Assembly: GCA_000333855.2 (NCBI GenBank)
Contig: KV784176.1
Location: 56,612 to 73,762 of the forward strand
Length of the DNA: 17,151 bases
Direction of reading: 5' to 3'
From: Endotrypanum monterogeii
Taxonomy: Eukaryota > Euglenozoa > Kinetoplastea > Trypanosomatida > Trypanosomatidae
In this document: one piece after another, positions 1-7,948 of the stretch
How positions within the stretch are numbered: the first letter of the stretch is position 1
Layout of the letters: each line of letters begins with the position of its first letter
Notes under the pieces: model-generated
What the model was told of the DNA's origin: nothing
Seen by the model: only the letters and a program-made list of their open reading frames with translations
Databases searched by the model: none
Translations under genes and position numbers: made by a program

Positions 1-110
1 GGGTTACGGGTTTCGTTTTTCGTTTTGTCTGTACGGTACCGAACGGACGGACGTAGTACGGTACGTAACGACCGGACGTACTAACGTAAAAGTAAACTAA
101 CACACACACA

Positions 111-112
<2 letters not shown>
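1..112. other. Anomalous contig-end sequence, possibly artefactual
   Basis: The first ~100 bases are built from short recurring words (acgg, cgta, gtac, ggac) and lead into (CA)7 and (TA)15. They have neither the T/C-rich character of the rest of the intergenic DNA nor any ORF. The opening gggtta matches one unit of the trypanosomatid telomere repeat but is not repeated, so it is not evidence of a telomere. The last 100 bases of the window look similar, which suggests read or assembly error beyond a dinucleotide tract. Confidence 0.5.
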
Positions 113-146
<34 letters not shown>

Positions 147-225
147 GCACTCGTGATTGTGTATGTGTAGTTGCGATTGTATATATACATACATATATAC
201 ATATATACATATATATATAATATAC
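100..225. repeat. (CA)7-(TA)15 and degenerate (TA/CATA)n microsatellite
   Basis: A CA run (100-113) passes directly into a pure TA run of about 30 bases (114-143). After a short unique stretch, an imperfect tatatacata repeat follows at about 180-225. No coding role is visible. Confidence 0.9.
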
Positions 226-881
226 GTTTATATATCTATCTACACACTTTTGTTTTCATCTTTGCTGGATCGGTTTGACCTCCTAAAAATATTCCAGTCT
301 TCTTTTTTTTTTCGTCTTTCTCATTCTGCAATTTTTGTTTCAATTTGAAGCACTTATTCGTCTTTCAACATCATCGTCGCCAGCAGCAGCAGCAGCGGCC
401 TCCCTTCTTCCCTGCCCCCTCCCCCCCCCCGGCAACATCAACATTCTTTCCTTTTTTTTGTTCTACGTTCTTTTTTTTTTTGGTCGTTGTCGGAAGTGTC
501 TTTGTGCTGTTGTTCAGTGGAAATAAGAGTGACGACCAAACTATTTTTTTCTTTTATTCCCCCTGAGGTGTGTATGAGTGTGTGTGTGTGCGTGTGCGTG
601 AGTCGTTGGTCAAAGAAAAGCGGCATCTCTAATTTGTTCGTGAAGGTGGTTGTGGGTGCACCACTGTTGTTATCAGCTGCGACTCTCAGGTGTTCTTGCG
701 GCGATCCCAGTCACGCACGCGCTTTGAGTGAGACAAATTGACCTATTTTTATCGACTTTGCGCAGAAGCCTGTTGCCATCCCTTCTTCAAAGTCGTTCTC
801 CTATTAGTCGACCTGTATTCAGTCTCGCACACATACACACTTGAACACCACAACACATTCGGAGGCACTTGCACATCTTAT

Positions 882-886
<5 letters not shown>

Positions 887-924
<38 letters not shown>
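887..924. repeat. (TA)19 microsatellite
   Basis: Pure TA alternation of 38 bases, ending at tatac. It is one of at least seven long TA tracts in the intergenic DNA of this window. Confidence 0.95.
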
Positions 925-925
<1 letters not shown>

Positions 926-1503
926 TTCTATTTCTATCGAGCTCTCGGATCTCGGCTTTCAGACTGAAGGCTTCTTCGCCTTTTGGCCGTATTTGTACAA
1001 GACACCTTGCATGCTCAAGGGGGTGGCCGCCCCTGTTACCGCATTCCCAACGCGATAAGCGGCGCTTCAGTGACAAAAAGGAGGAAAGACAAGAAGCGTG
1101 AGCAGACGATACCAGAGAAGGTGTTATCGAGTCGAAGACTCGAACGGTTTGAGTGCAGATAACTTATAAAAAAAGGATAAGCGCAATCCCTCTCTCTTTT
1201 TCTATATATTTGCCGAGTAGAGAAGGGGTAGAGTGATCGTACAGGTTTTCTGATCGAGAATAAATTGATCTTTCCGACCCTCCTCTTCCCCCCCCCCCTC
1301 AATTTTTTTTTTTTACGTTAACAAAAGGAGAATAAGGTAAAGCAGTATTGAATATACTCAAGTCTGTCTTTCTCTCTCGGTGTATGTGTGAGTGTGCGTG
1401 TGTGGTCTCGCACTTTGACTTCTGGTCTTTGGGGTTTTTTTAGGGCCGAGTTGTTTGCTGGTGTGCATCCCGCTTTTCTCCCCTTCCTCCCCCCCCCCCC
1501 ACT

Positions 1504-1527
1504 ACACACACACACACACACACACAC
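1504..1527. repeat. (AC)12 microsatellite
   Basis: Pure AC repeat of 24 bases, immediately downstream of a run of ten C residues. Confidence 0.95.
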
Positions 1528-1827
1528 CCTTCCTCACATCGCACATTTTTTTTTTCTCGACACTATAAAGACACACACACCTACGCACATATTATTGGTT
1601 GCTCGTTTCCCCTGCCCTCCGTTTTGTTGCGATTTTATTTTTTAGCATTTTTGGGGGTTTTCTTTTCCTTTCTTCTTTCCAAGGCGGCGGAAAGAAAGGG
1701 CCTTCGTACCACCCGGAATCTCGTTTTGTTTTAGCCTGCCGTGTGTTGGGTGCTGTTGACAAGCAACGTTGCTTCCACAGCATTGTCCCGTCTCACGTGC
1801 ACCTATTTGCCATTCACCATTTCGTTG

Positions 1828-1870
1828 CTTTCTCTCCCCCCTTTCCTTTCCTCTCCTCCTCCCTCTTCAG
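1828..1870 (+). promoter_or_regulatory. Probable spliced-leader trans-splice acceptor of gene 1
   Basis: Forty-one consecutive pyrimidines (1828-1868) end in AG at 1869-1870. This is the cleanest polypyrimidine-AG in the window. No ATG occurs between this AG and the gene 1 start, so the first AUG of the trimmed mRNA would be the annotated start, with a 5' UTR of about 235 bases. Trypanosomatid mRNAs receive a capped spliced leader at such sites, and polyadenylation of the preceding mRNA is coupled to the same tract. A weaker alternative is the AG at 1994-1995, after a T12-rich tract. Confidence 0.65.
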
Positions 1871-2105
1871 TTAGGCTTTATTTTTGGTTGACAGCTCTTT
1901 TTTTTGTTTGTTTTATTTTACACCGCGCCTTCCGGTACACGGCTTTCACTCGTTTTTTTTTTTCTGCCCTTCTGCTGTGTGTCTGTGTGCGCTAGGTAAA
2001 CACCTTTGCAGCCGCACATCTTCACGAGGGTTGGGGGAGGGGTCTTGTTTTCGCGCAACGAAGCGCTGCACTCGTGTTGACGATTGAATAGCGCGAGGAG
2101 CGAAA

Positions 2106-3224
2106 ATGAGCGATATGCACATGCAAATACAGAATTTTAATTATGACATCGGTGTGGGCCCGGGTCCTTTCCAAACCGATGACGTCTTATCAGCGCACGG
2201 GGATTCGATTCAGTGCGTTGACGCTTCCAACACCGCGCTTGGTGCTCACCCTGCCCTGTTCCACGCGTTGGCTGTGGTGGAGGAGGACGAGGACGAGGAT
2301 AAAGACGGAGAAAACACAAATGATGTTTTGTTGCGTCTGCTGAACGAGGTCAGGGCGGTGGAGAGTGATGTCGACTACGACGAGGCCGAAGTTATCGACA
2401 GGGGCTCTAACGAGAACGCCGCTGGCGTCTTTTCGCTTTCCTACGAAGAACCTGTGAAGCCGTACTCGTTGCTCTACCCGGGTCTCCCCAGCGACGGAGC
2501 AGCCATGGTTACAACAGGTTTCACAGTTGAGGGTAATGGCTCGTACTCGTCTGCCACCAGCTTGCCCCCTCCTCCGCCCCCGCCGCCACCACCGGCGTAT
2601 GGTACGCCAGGCATGGCCGCCCGGAGTCCTTACGTCAACTGCTACTCAGGCATACCGAATCTTTCCACCACCCCGGGATCGAAGCCACCGCCGCCGTCGT
2701 TCGCCGAGGCCATGGCGACGGCTCACGGCACTCCTGCCTCGCTGGTCGGTCGTCCAGGACCGTCGCATGAGTGCTCTCCTATTTTGGCCAGCTACGTGCC
2801 ACCGATGCCGGCAGCTCCACAGGAGACCGTGGTGCTGCGGAACAACAATGGTGTCTTTCTCCTGCTTCCGGCATCCAAACCCACACCCCCGTATACGCCG
2901 CCGGCGGGCAGCACGTCTCCCCCAGTTTCTCCGCTGCCGCGCTACTCGCTCCCACCTGCTGCTGCTTCCACGCTGAACACCTCCGCTGCCAACAACTTTC
3001 TGGGGAGCTCCATTGTTCAGCCCGGCACGCGGGCCTCCAGCACAAGTGAACCTCCACAATACACACCTTTTGGGACTGCTGCGGGGAGCCCCTTTGTTGG
3101 CAGTGCTGCCCCCTACTCGCACGGAGTGAATTCTGTGCGTGGCACCCCATCATTGGCGGCTGCGCCGCCGCCGCCGCCGCCGCCGTACGTGGGTGGGTCG
3201 TCGCGAGGGCCAGCGGTTCGGTAG
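2106..3224 (+). CDS. Acidic/proline-rich protein, function unknown (gene 1)
   Basis: A 372-residue protein that I do not recognise. The start is the first ATG after the pyrimidine tract ending at 1870; Met4 and Met6 are alternatives. Residues 1-110 form the only non-repetitive part. They contain an acidic run at 57-69 (EEDEDEDKDGE core) and a second acidic stretch at 81-98. From about residue 115 the protein is rich in Pro, Ser, Ala, Gly and Tyr and is probably disordered. There is a run of ten prolines at 154-163 followed by AYGTPG, and a run of seven at 354-360 followed by YVGG. Twelve Ser/Thr-Pro pairs and three Gly-Thr-Pro triplets are present. No signal peptide or membrane segment is visible. 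Polyproline with nearby aromatic residues is typical of ligands for profilin, SH3, WW or EVH1 domains, so a scaffold or adaptor role is possible; this is inference. That the ORF is real is well supported by its length and GC-rich composition. Confidence 0.85.
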   Translation: MSDMHMQIQNFNYDIGVGPGPFQTDDVLSAHGDSIQCVDASNTALGAHPALFHALAVVEEDEDEDKDGENTNDVLLRLLNEVRAVESDVDYDEAEVIDRGSNENAAGVFSLSYEEPVKPYSLLYPGLPSDGAAMVTTGFTVEGNGSYSSATSLPPPPPPPPPPAYGTPGMAARSPYVNCYSGIPNLSTTPGSKPPPPSFAEAMATAHGTPASLVGRPGPSHECSPILASYVPPMPAAPQETVVLRNNNGVFLLLPASKPTPPYTPPAGSTSPPVSPLPRYSLPPAAASTLNTSAANNFLGSSIVQPGTRASSTSEPPQYTPFGTAAGSPFVGSAAPYSHGVNSVRGTPSLAAAPPPPPPPYVGGSSRGPAVR

Positions 3225-3617
3225 GGCTCATCCACGGGGGCGAATACGCAGAGTGCGCTGTCTCCGCGACAGCATCTCCTCCTCCTTCATTTCCTCATTT
3301 TCCCTTCACCCACTCAGATATAGAGAGAGGGCTCTGCAGGGCGGGAGGGGGGATTTCTTGCAGTAAGGCACACAAAGGCGTATACATGTTCCCTAGCTGT
3401 GCGGATGCGGGTGTACTCTACCTCTCGCCCCTCCGATCCCTCCCCCCTCCCCTCCCTTCCTGCCTGTATGTGACGGGGCTATCAGCAGCAGGTTCAAACA
3501 TCTTGGGCAAGATCGTCATCCCTCCTGGAGCCTGTATATTACTTTTTTTTTTTCGTTGTGTTGAGATGGGGACAGTCCTCTTGACAGCTCTCTTATACCC
3601 CTCACCTCTTCCTCCGT

Positions 3618-3634
3618 CCCCCCCCGGGGGGGGG
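3618..3634. repeat. C8/G9 palindromic homopolymer junction
   Basis: Eight C residues are followed directly by nine G residues, giving a perfect palindrome of at least 16 bases. It could extrude as a hairpin without a loop of its own, or fold with a few unpaired central bases. Confidence 0.85.
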
Positions 3635-4153
3635 TGTCTTGTCTATTTATTTTGAGTTGACTCGGACATGATCTGTACCGCACGTGCTCTGCAGAGTTAG
3701 TCGTGCTCCTTTTTTAAACATTTCTATGTGTATGGTTATATAGTTATATATGTGTCTCTCTTGTGGTGTTTGTATGTGTGTGGGAGGCGGGGGACTGTGG
3801 GATGGAGAAGTCACTTTTTGTTCGCTCAGTCCCAGTGAAAAGAAATTCGTCTTTTTTTTCTGCCTCCCTGCTCCCGTTCCCCTCGCCTCGCGTGTACGTT
3901 GCCTTTTTGCTGCACGAATGTAAAGGGGATGAGGGAAAAAATCGGTTGACACCACGGGCAGGTCGTGGGTATTGGTGCTTAGACCTCCCCCAATCCCCCG
4001 AGCTCGTCCTCTTTTTTTTTTTGTGGGGTGAGGGAGGGCTGCAGTGGCCCCCCCCTCCCCGCCGAAATACTCTGAAGAACAATAGAGGAAGTGACAGACG
4101 TAAAAATTGCAGATGTGAAGCACAGAAAAAGAACCATGCTACCGATACAAAAC

Positions 4154-4170
4154 CATGATGAGGTGTTGTT

Positions 4171-4203
<33 letters not shown>

Positions 4204-4212
4204 CTCATCATG
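4154..4212. repeat. Nine-base inverted repeat enclosing (CA)15
   Basis: CATGATGAG at 4154-4162 and its exact reverse complement CTCATCATG at 4204-4212 flank a 41-base interval. That interval is mostly the (CA)15 microsatellite at 4172-4201. In RNA this would form a 9-bp stem presenting the CA repeat as a loop. Confidence 0.8.
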
Positions 4213-4552
4213 CTCCAGAAACTCGAACTTGTCTTAGTGGATTCCTGCCTCCTGCCTCTGCGCGCTTTTTTTCTGTGCTGCTGTTTTTTATATTCGAGAA
4301 TTTTATTTGTCCCTCTCTCCCTCTCTCTCTCTCTATATATATTCGGGTAACTCCGATGGTTGTGCAGGCACTGCTTTGCCTCGTGTTTTCGTGGGTGTAT
4401 TTGTGTCTCCTGCCATCGGAATCTGGCATCCCCTGATGTGTGAGTGCGTGTATATTCACCAACGTGCTCGATTGCAGACCGGGGAATCTTGCGGATTGAC
4501 AGGAGGGGTGACTATCAAAGACTAGAGGATTAATTTTTTTTTTTTTTACGGG

Positions 4553-4575
4553 TGCCCCATAAAATTTCTGGGGCA
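4553..4575. repeat. Seven-bp hairpin between T tracts
   Basis: TGCCCCA (4553-4559) and TGGGGCA (4569-4575) pair perfectly across a nine-base AT-rich loop. A T14-type run precedes the stem and another T run follows it about 15 bases later. The form superficially resembles a bacterial intrinsic terminator, but nothing else here is bacterial, so I record it only as structure. Confidence 0.6.
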
Positions 4576-5086
4576 GGGTGTGCTTGGGTTTTTTTTTTCC
4601 CCCTCTCTGTGAATAGGCGATGGGACTTAGCGCTCTCGAGCAGACGCGGCCAATAAGGAAAATTGAAACAAAAATTCAAAAAAATAAATGGAGGGTTTCT
4701 GTCTGATGGAGTTGTGCCTGATCACTGCGCATTTAACCGCATCGTTTCGATGGTATGCTATAGGGTCGTCGTCTTCATTCAGCATTTTTTTCTGTGTGAC
4801 AAGAGACACCGGTTAGTTGATATTTCCTTTTCTTCGCTGATCTAATCATTTTCTTGCCCCCCTCCGCCTCCCCCCCTCCCCTTCCTAAGCAGCTGATCTG
4901 CGCTTCACCGAGCTCGAATCTGTGTTCTCTGTCTCGCAGATGATTTTCTTAACAATTCTAAGGGGTAAAAAAAATATTTTTCTCGTCGTTACCATTGATC
5001 TCAATGAGGCACACGGCATGTATACTTGTGTGCCTGTCTCTGTGTGTGTGTGCGTATGCGTGCATTCTTTTTTTATATATTTCTGT

Positions 5087-5169
5087 GCCCAGGCGATGCC
5101 TGGGCGCTCCCCCCAAAAGGGTGCCAGGCGCCATGGTAGGATGCTCACACGATCCCCAGTAGGTGTGAG
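5087..5169. other. GC-rich structured block with two perfect stem-loops
   Basis: GCCCAGGC (5087-5094) pairs with GCCTGGGC (5098-5105) over a three-base loop. CTCACAC (5144-5150) pairs with GTGTGAG (5163-5169) over a 12-base loop. Between them, gtgccaggcgcc can pair with the upstream ggcgc. The block stands out from the T-rich DNA on both sides. It could be a UTR structure, a small ncRNA or a remnant of a mobile element; no family was recognised. Confidence 0.5.
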
Positions 5170-5250
5170 GGGGGTGCAGAGATGAGCTGGTAATATCAAT
5201 TTTTTTTTTTTTGAAGGTCAGGATTTCTTGTTTTCCTTTATGCCCTTCTC

Positions 5251-5294
5251 TATAATATATAAATAAATAAATAAATATATATATATATATATAT
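5251..5294. repeat. (TAAA)n-(TA)n compound microsatellite
   Basis: About four TAAA units are followed by a pure AT run ending at 5294. Confidence 0.9.
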
Positions 5295-5898
5295 GTCGAT
5301 GTCTATTTTCTTCGCCCTTCCTCCTTTACGTTTGTTTCCCGACTTTGAAAAATTCATTACTCGTGTTGGTGTCGTTTTGTTGTATGATGTTATTTCTGTT
5401 TCGGCGCCTCGCATATTTTTCAACCGATTTTATATTCGTGTCGCCTTCCCCTTCGCCGGTTTATTTGGTGGATAAGAGAGGTGGGGGGGGCAACGAAACT
5501 TGGGCATGTGCATCTCACCTCCTTCCTTGTATGCATACATATATGTCTGTCTGCCTGTCTGTGTGTGCCTGGACGGTGAAGCTTGGGCGGAGGCCCACAC
5601 TGAACCAGACGCGGGTGTCCTGTTATTGTTTTCTTTTTTTTTCTTTTGCCTCATTCATACTGGTCAAAAGTAGATGAACGTCTCTTCGCGTGCATTGAAC
5701 CCGAGTCTAACGCCTTTTTTTTCGTTGCTGTTTTGGGCTGCTTTCATTGTTTGAGCTAATCGAATTTTTTTCTGTCTCCGTGTGTCTGTGTGTGTGCGCG
5801 CGTGTGTCTGTGCGCGCTGGGCGCCCCCTTTTTTAATTATGTTCGATATTCAGAGCAGAAAACGCGCACAAAAATAAATACAAAACACAACAAAACAC

Positions 5899-5928
5899 AT
5901 ATATATATATATATATGTATGTATGTAT
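5899..5928. repeat. (AT)9-(GTAT)3 microsatellite
   Basis: An AT run changes directly into gtatgtatgtata. Confidence 0.9.
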
Positions 5929-6032
5929 AAACATCCAAAGACCGGCACCACCACCATTGCCACCAAAAGCACTCGCAAATAAGGTGGAGTCATCTAACAG
6001 TAAATTGTCATCTGCTTTCTGTCTGATATGTA

Positions 6033-6110
6033 ATATATATATATATATATACACACACACATATATATATATATATATAACATATATGTGCACACACAGA
6101 CACACACACA
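6033..6110. repeat. Compound (TA)(CA)(TA)(CA) microsatellite
   Basis: A TA run (about 6033-6050), a CA run (6051-6060), a second TA run (to about 6079) and interrupted CA repeats (6090-6110) lie head to tail. The two self-complementary TA arms can pair with each other around the CA segment. Confidence 0.9.
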
Positions 6111-6450
6111 AAAACAGACACACGCATGAACAGGCGGATCACCAACCCTCTTCATCAGATTTCTAGATGTCAGTAGGACCTCAGGTTTTTTAAATGTGCC
6201 ACGTTGGGTAGTTTCCCCACCGTCAAGCCTTGTCGACACCTTGGAGAGGAGGCTGAGAATGAGAAAAAAAGAGGGGAGGAGGGGGGAGGGCAGCAGCCTG
6301 ATCAAAAAAAAAACACGGACGTGAGGGGTGTTTGCTGTGTCCAGTGGACGCTAAGTCACGGGTTAGCGCTCCACTGACGTTTCCTTTTTATCTTCTATCA
6401 TATTTGTCTCTGTGTCGCAGCTTTGTTTCACCGCTAAAGCGGTCTACTTT

Positions 6451-6669
6451 ATGGACAACAAAGCCTCCATTTCTCAACGTTGGTACCTTTCTTGTGATCT
6501 CACCTCATTTTTATCCTTCCTGCGTTTGTTCCTCATCGCTTTCTTGCCTGTTTCTTTCTTTTCCCTTGTCATCATGGGACCATTCCCGAGTAGCGGTACA
6601 CGCAGTCACTTTGACGACCACGCCTACTACAACAACAACAACAACAACAACAACAAAAAACCCCAATAA
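6451..6669 (+). CDS. Doubtful micro-ORF with hydrophobic core and poly-Asn tail
   Basis: A 72-codon ATG-started frame. The ATG is the first one after an acceptor-like AG at 6419-6420 that follows a moderately pyrimidine-rich tract. The predicted peptide begins MDNKAS. It has a hydrophobic central stretch rich in Phe and Leu (roughly residues 19-42) that could cross a membrane. It ends in eight Asn encoded by an (AAC)8 repeat (6631-6654), followed by KKPQ. The hydrophobic stretch may simply be translated T-rich spacer, and no family is recognisable. I include it as a possibility only; it is more likely non-coding. Confidence 0.12.
   Translation: MDNKASISQRWYLSCDLTSFLSFLRLFLIAFLPVSFFSLVIMGPFPSSGTRSHFDDHAYYNNNNNNNNKKPQ
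6631..6654. repeat. (AAC)8 trinucleotide repeat
   Basis: Eight perfect AAC units, preceded by two TAC and followed by six A. This is the only perfect trinucleotide repeat of its kind in the window. Confidence 0.95.
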
Positions 6670-6738
6670 CAAAAAGAAGACACCGCTACCACCCATTTCC
6701 TCTGTTTTTTTTTCTTCTGTTCACTCCTCACACACAAG

Positions 6739-6761
6739 TATATATATATATATATATATAT
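6739..6761. repeat. (TA)11 microsatellite
   Basis: Pure TA alternation of 23 bases. Confidence 0.95.
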
Positions 6762-7647
6762 GAGGGGGATCTTTCTTCTTTTTTTTTTTTTCATCCTTCG
6801 AACGTTCTCATTCACACACGAAGCATTGAGCGTGTGGGCCCATCGACCGACTCACCGACACACCTACACGCACACACAGGCAGGCTAGCTTACACCGCTA
6901 GGACACCTCAGCATCGCCGTGTCCCCCTTTCTTCTCTCAAATCGCTTTTATATACGCCCACGCATCACTATTTGTCTGTTTCCCCAGCGCTTGTAAAAAA
7001 AAAGGAGTGTACTTGCTTCTCTCTCCTACTTCGTCTTGGAGTGCAACTGCCGAGGTTTTTGTGTACCGTCTTTTACTAGTCTGTGTGTGGGGTCTGCTTT
7101 TTTTTTTTTGTTGTTGTTAGATTTATTGTGTAATTTTTTTTTTTGTGGTCCCTCTTTTTTTTTTTTTATACGGCGTTGTTGTGAATCATTGCTCTCTCCC
7201 TACTTCCCCCCCCTCTCGTTGCTCTTTTATTTTCCCCGCACTTTCACGCTGCCGTCGCTGCCGCTTCCGCAACTTGCTTGTTTTTCAGTTCTTCCTTTTC
7301 GTCCGCACACACACGCACACACACACAGCTATCTCGTTGTTGCATGACAAACTACTCAGAGCTGGCAGCGTATTTTTTTCCTGCCTACTTCTCCCAATCT
7401 CCCCCCCCCACACACATTGGTGCGGATAACTCATATTGCTTTGTTTGTGTGCTTCATTTTTTCAAAGAAAAACATACGGCGGGCGTGAACCGGGAGAAAA
7501 AACAAGAGGCAACAACCAAAGGGCGACAGCTTCATAGGCGTCTATTCGTGTAGTGACCTCTGCCCCTTTCCTTGGAATATTGGCGCACAGGCCCACACAC
7601 AGACAGGGGGAGCATATCTTCCTCACATAGAAGAACACGTTGTCTTA

Positions 7648-7667
7648 TTTTTTTTTTTTCAAAAAAG
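7648..7667 (+). promoter_or_regulatory. Candidate trans-splice acceptor of gene 2 (distal)
   Basis: T12 at 7648-7659 is followed by a C, six A and an AG ending at 7667. No ATG lies between this AG and the gene 2 start, so it would give a 5' UTR of about 280 bases with a clean first AUG. The purine-rich stretch between the T run and the AG is slightly unusual. The AGs at 7933-7940 compete with it. Confidence 0.4.
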
Positions 7668-7898
7668 AAAAAAAACATCTGTTCTCAACGAGAAAACTCA
7701 AGGCGCCCCAAACCGGCGCGAGGGCCTCTCTTCCACATCAAAAAGGAAACATTACGCTTGTGGTAGGGGGGGGGGTTGGAGTTTGGCTCCGATTTGTACT
7801 CTGGAAGCGAAGGGCTGCCATCGTCTGTCCTGACTGCGTGGTTGACGTGCTAGTGCCCACAGCGAAACCAGCGTAGCATCGACCTTGCTCGTTCACCG

Positions 7899-7940
7899 CC
7901 CTTCCTCCCCCTCCACACATACATACACTTCAAGGCGCAG
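7899..7940 (+). promoter_or_regulatory. Candidate trans-splice acceptor of gene 2 (proximal)
   Basis: Sixteen pyrimidines (7899-7914) are followed by AG at 7933-7934 and 7939-7940. Use of either would leave a leader of only about 8-14 bases before the ATG, short for these organisms but not impossible. Confidence 0.35.
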
Positions 7941-7948
7941 AATTGTGC

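Larger units (their letters stand above)
144..1827. other. Non-coding region upstream of gene 1
   Basis: No ORF here has coding character. The open frames run through homopolymers and dinucleotide tracts, giving IYIYIY, HTHTHT or polyF products, and mostly begin at non-ATG codons. Contents are T8-T10 and C10 runs, a (CAG)n-like patch near 381-396, a (TA)19 tract at 887-924 and a (CA)12 tract at 1504-1527. It is probably the 3' UTR and spacer of a gene lying to the left, followed by the start of the gene 1 leader. Confidence 0.6.
3225..7647. other. 4.4-kb non-coding spacer / 3' UTR of gene 1
   Basis: No convincing coding region lies here. The longest frame opened by an ATG (3802-4158, 118 codons) runs through T8, T11 and C8 homopolymers. 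The region contains many T8-T14 runs, several microsatellites and at least four short perfect inverted repeats, listed separately. It probably holds the gene 1 3' UTR, its polyadenylation site and the leader of gene 2. At this length it could also hide a small RNA gene or a decayed retroposon of the SIDER type common in Leishmania 3' UTRs. I could not identify a SIDER signature with confidence. Confidence 0.6.

Noticed and set aside
1..12. gggtta at the first base as a telomere repeat
   Set aside because: Only one unit is present and it is followed by unrelated sequence.
3802..4158. 118-codon ATG frame in the long spacer
   Set aside because: It crosses T8, T11 and C8 homopolymers, has spacer-like composition and no recognisable domain.
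4553..4600. Bacterial-type intrinsic terminator
   Set aside because: The stem is not directly followed by the T run and the organism is clearly a trypanosomatid.
5087..5190. Calling the structured block a SIDER retroposon or H/ACA snoRNA
   Set aside because: I could not match a signature sequence or a complete box-and-stem architecture with confidence, so it is left as an unnamed structured block.
6332..6763. 143-codon frame giving polythreonine and IYIYIY
   Set aside because: It begins at TTG, and its length comes from the (AAC)8 and (TA)n repeats.
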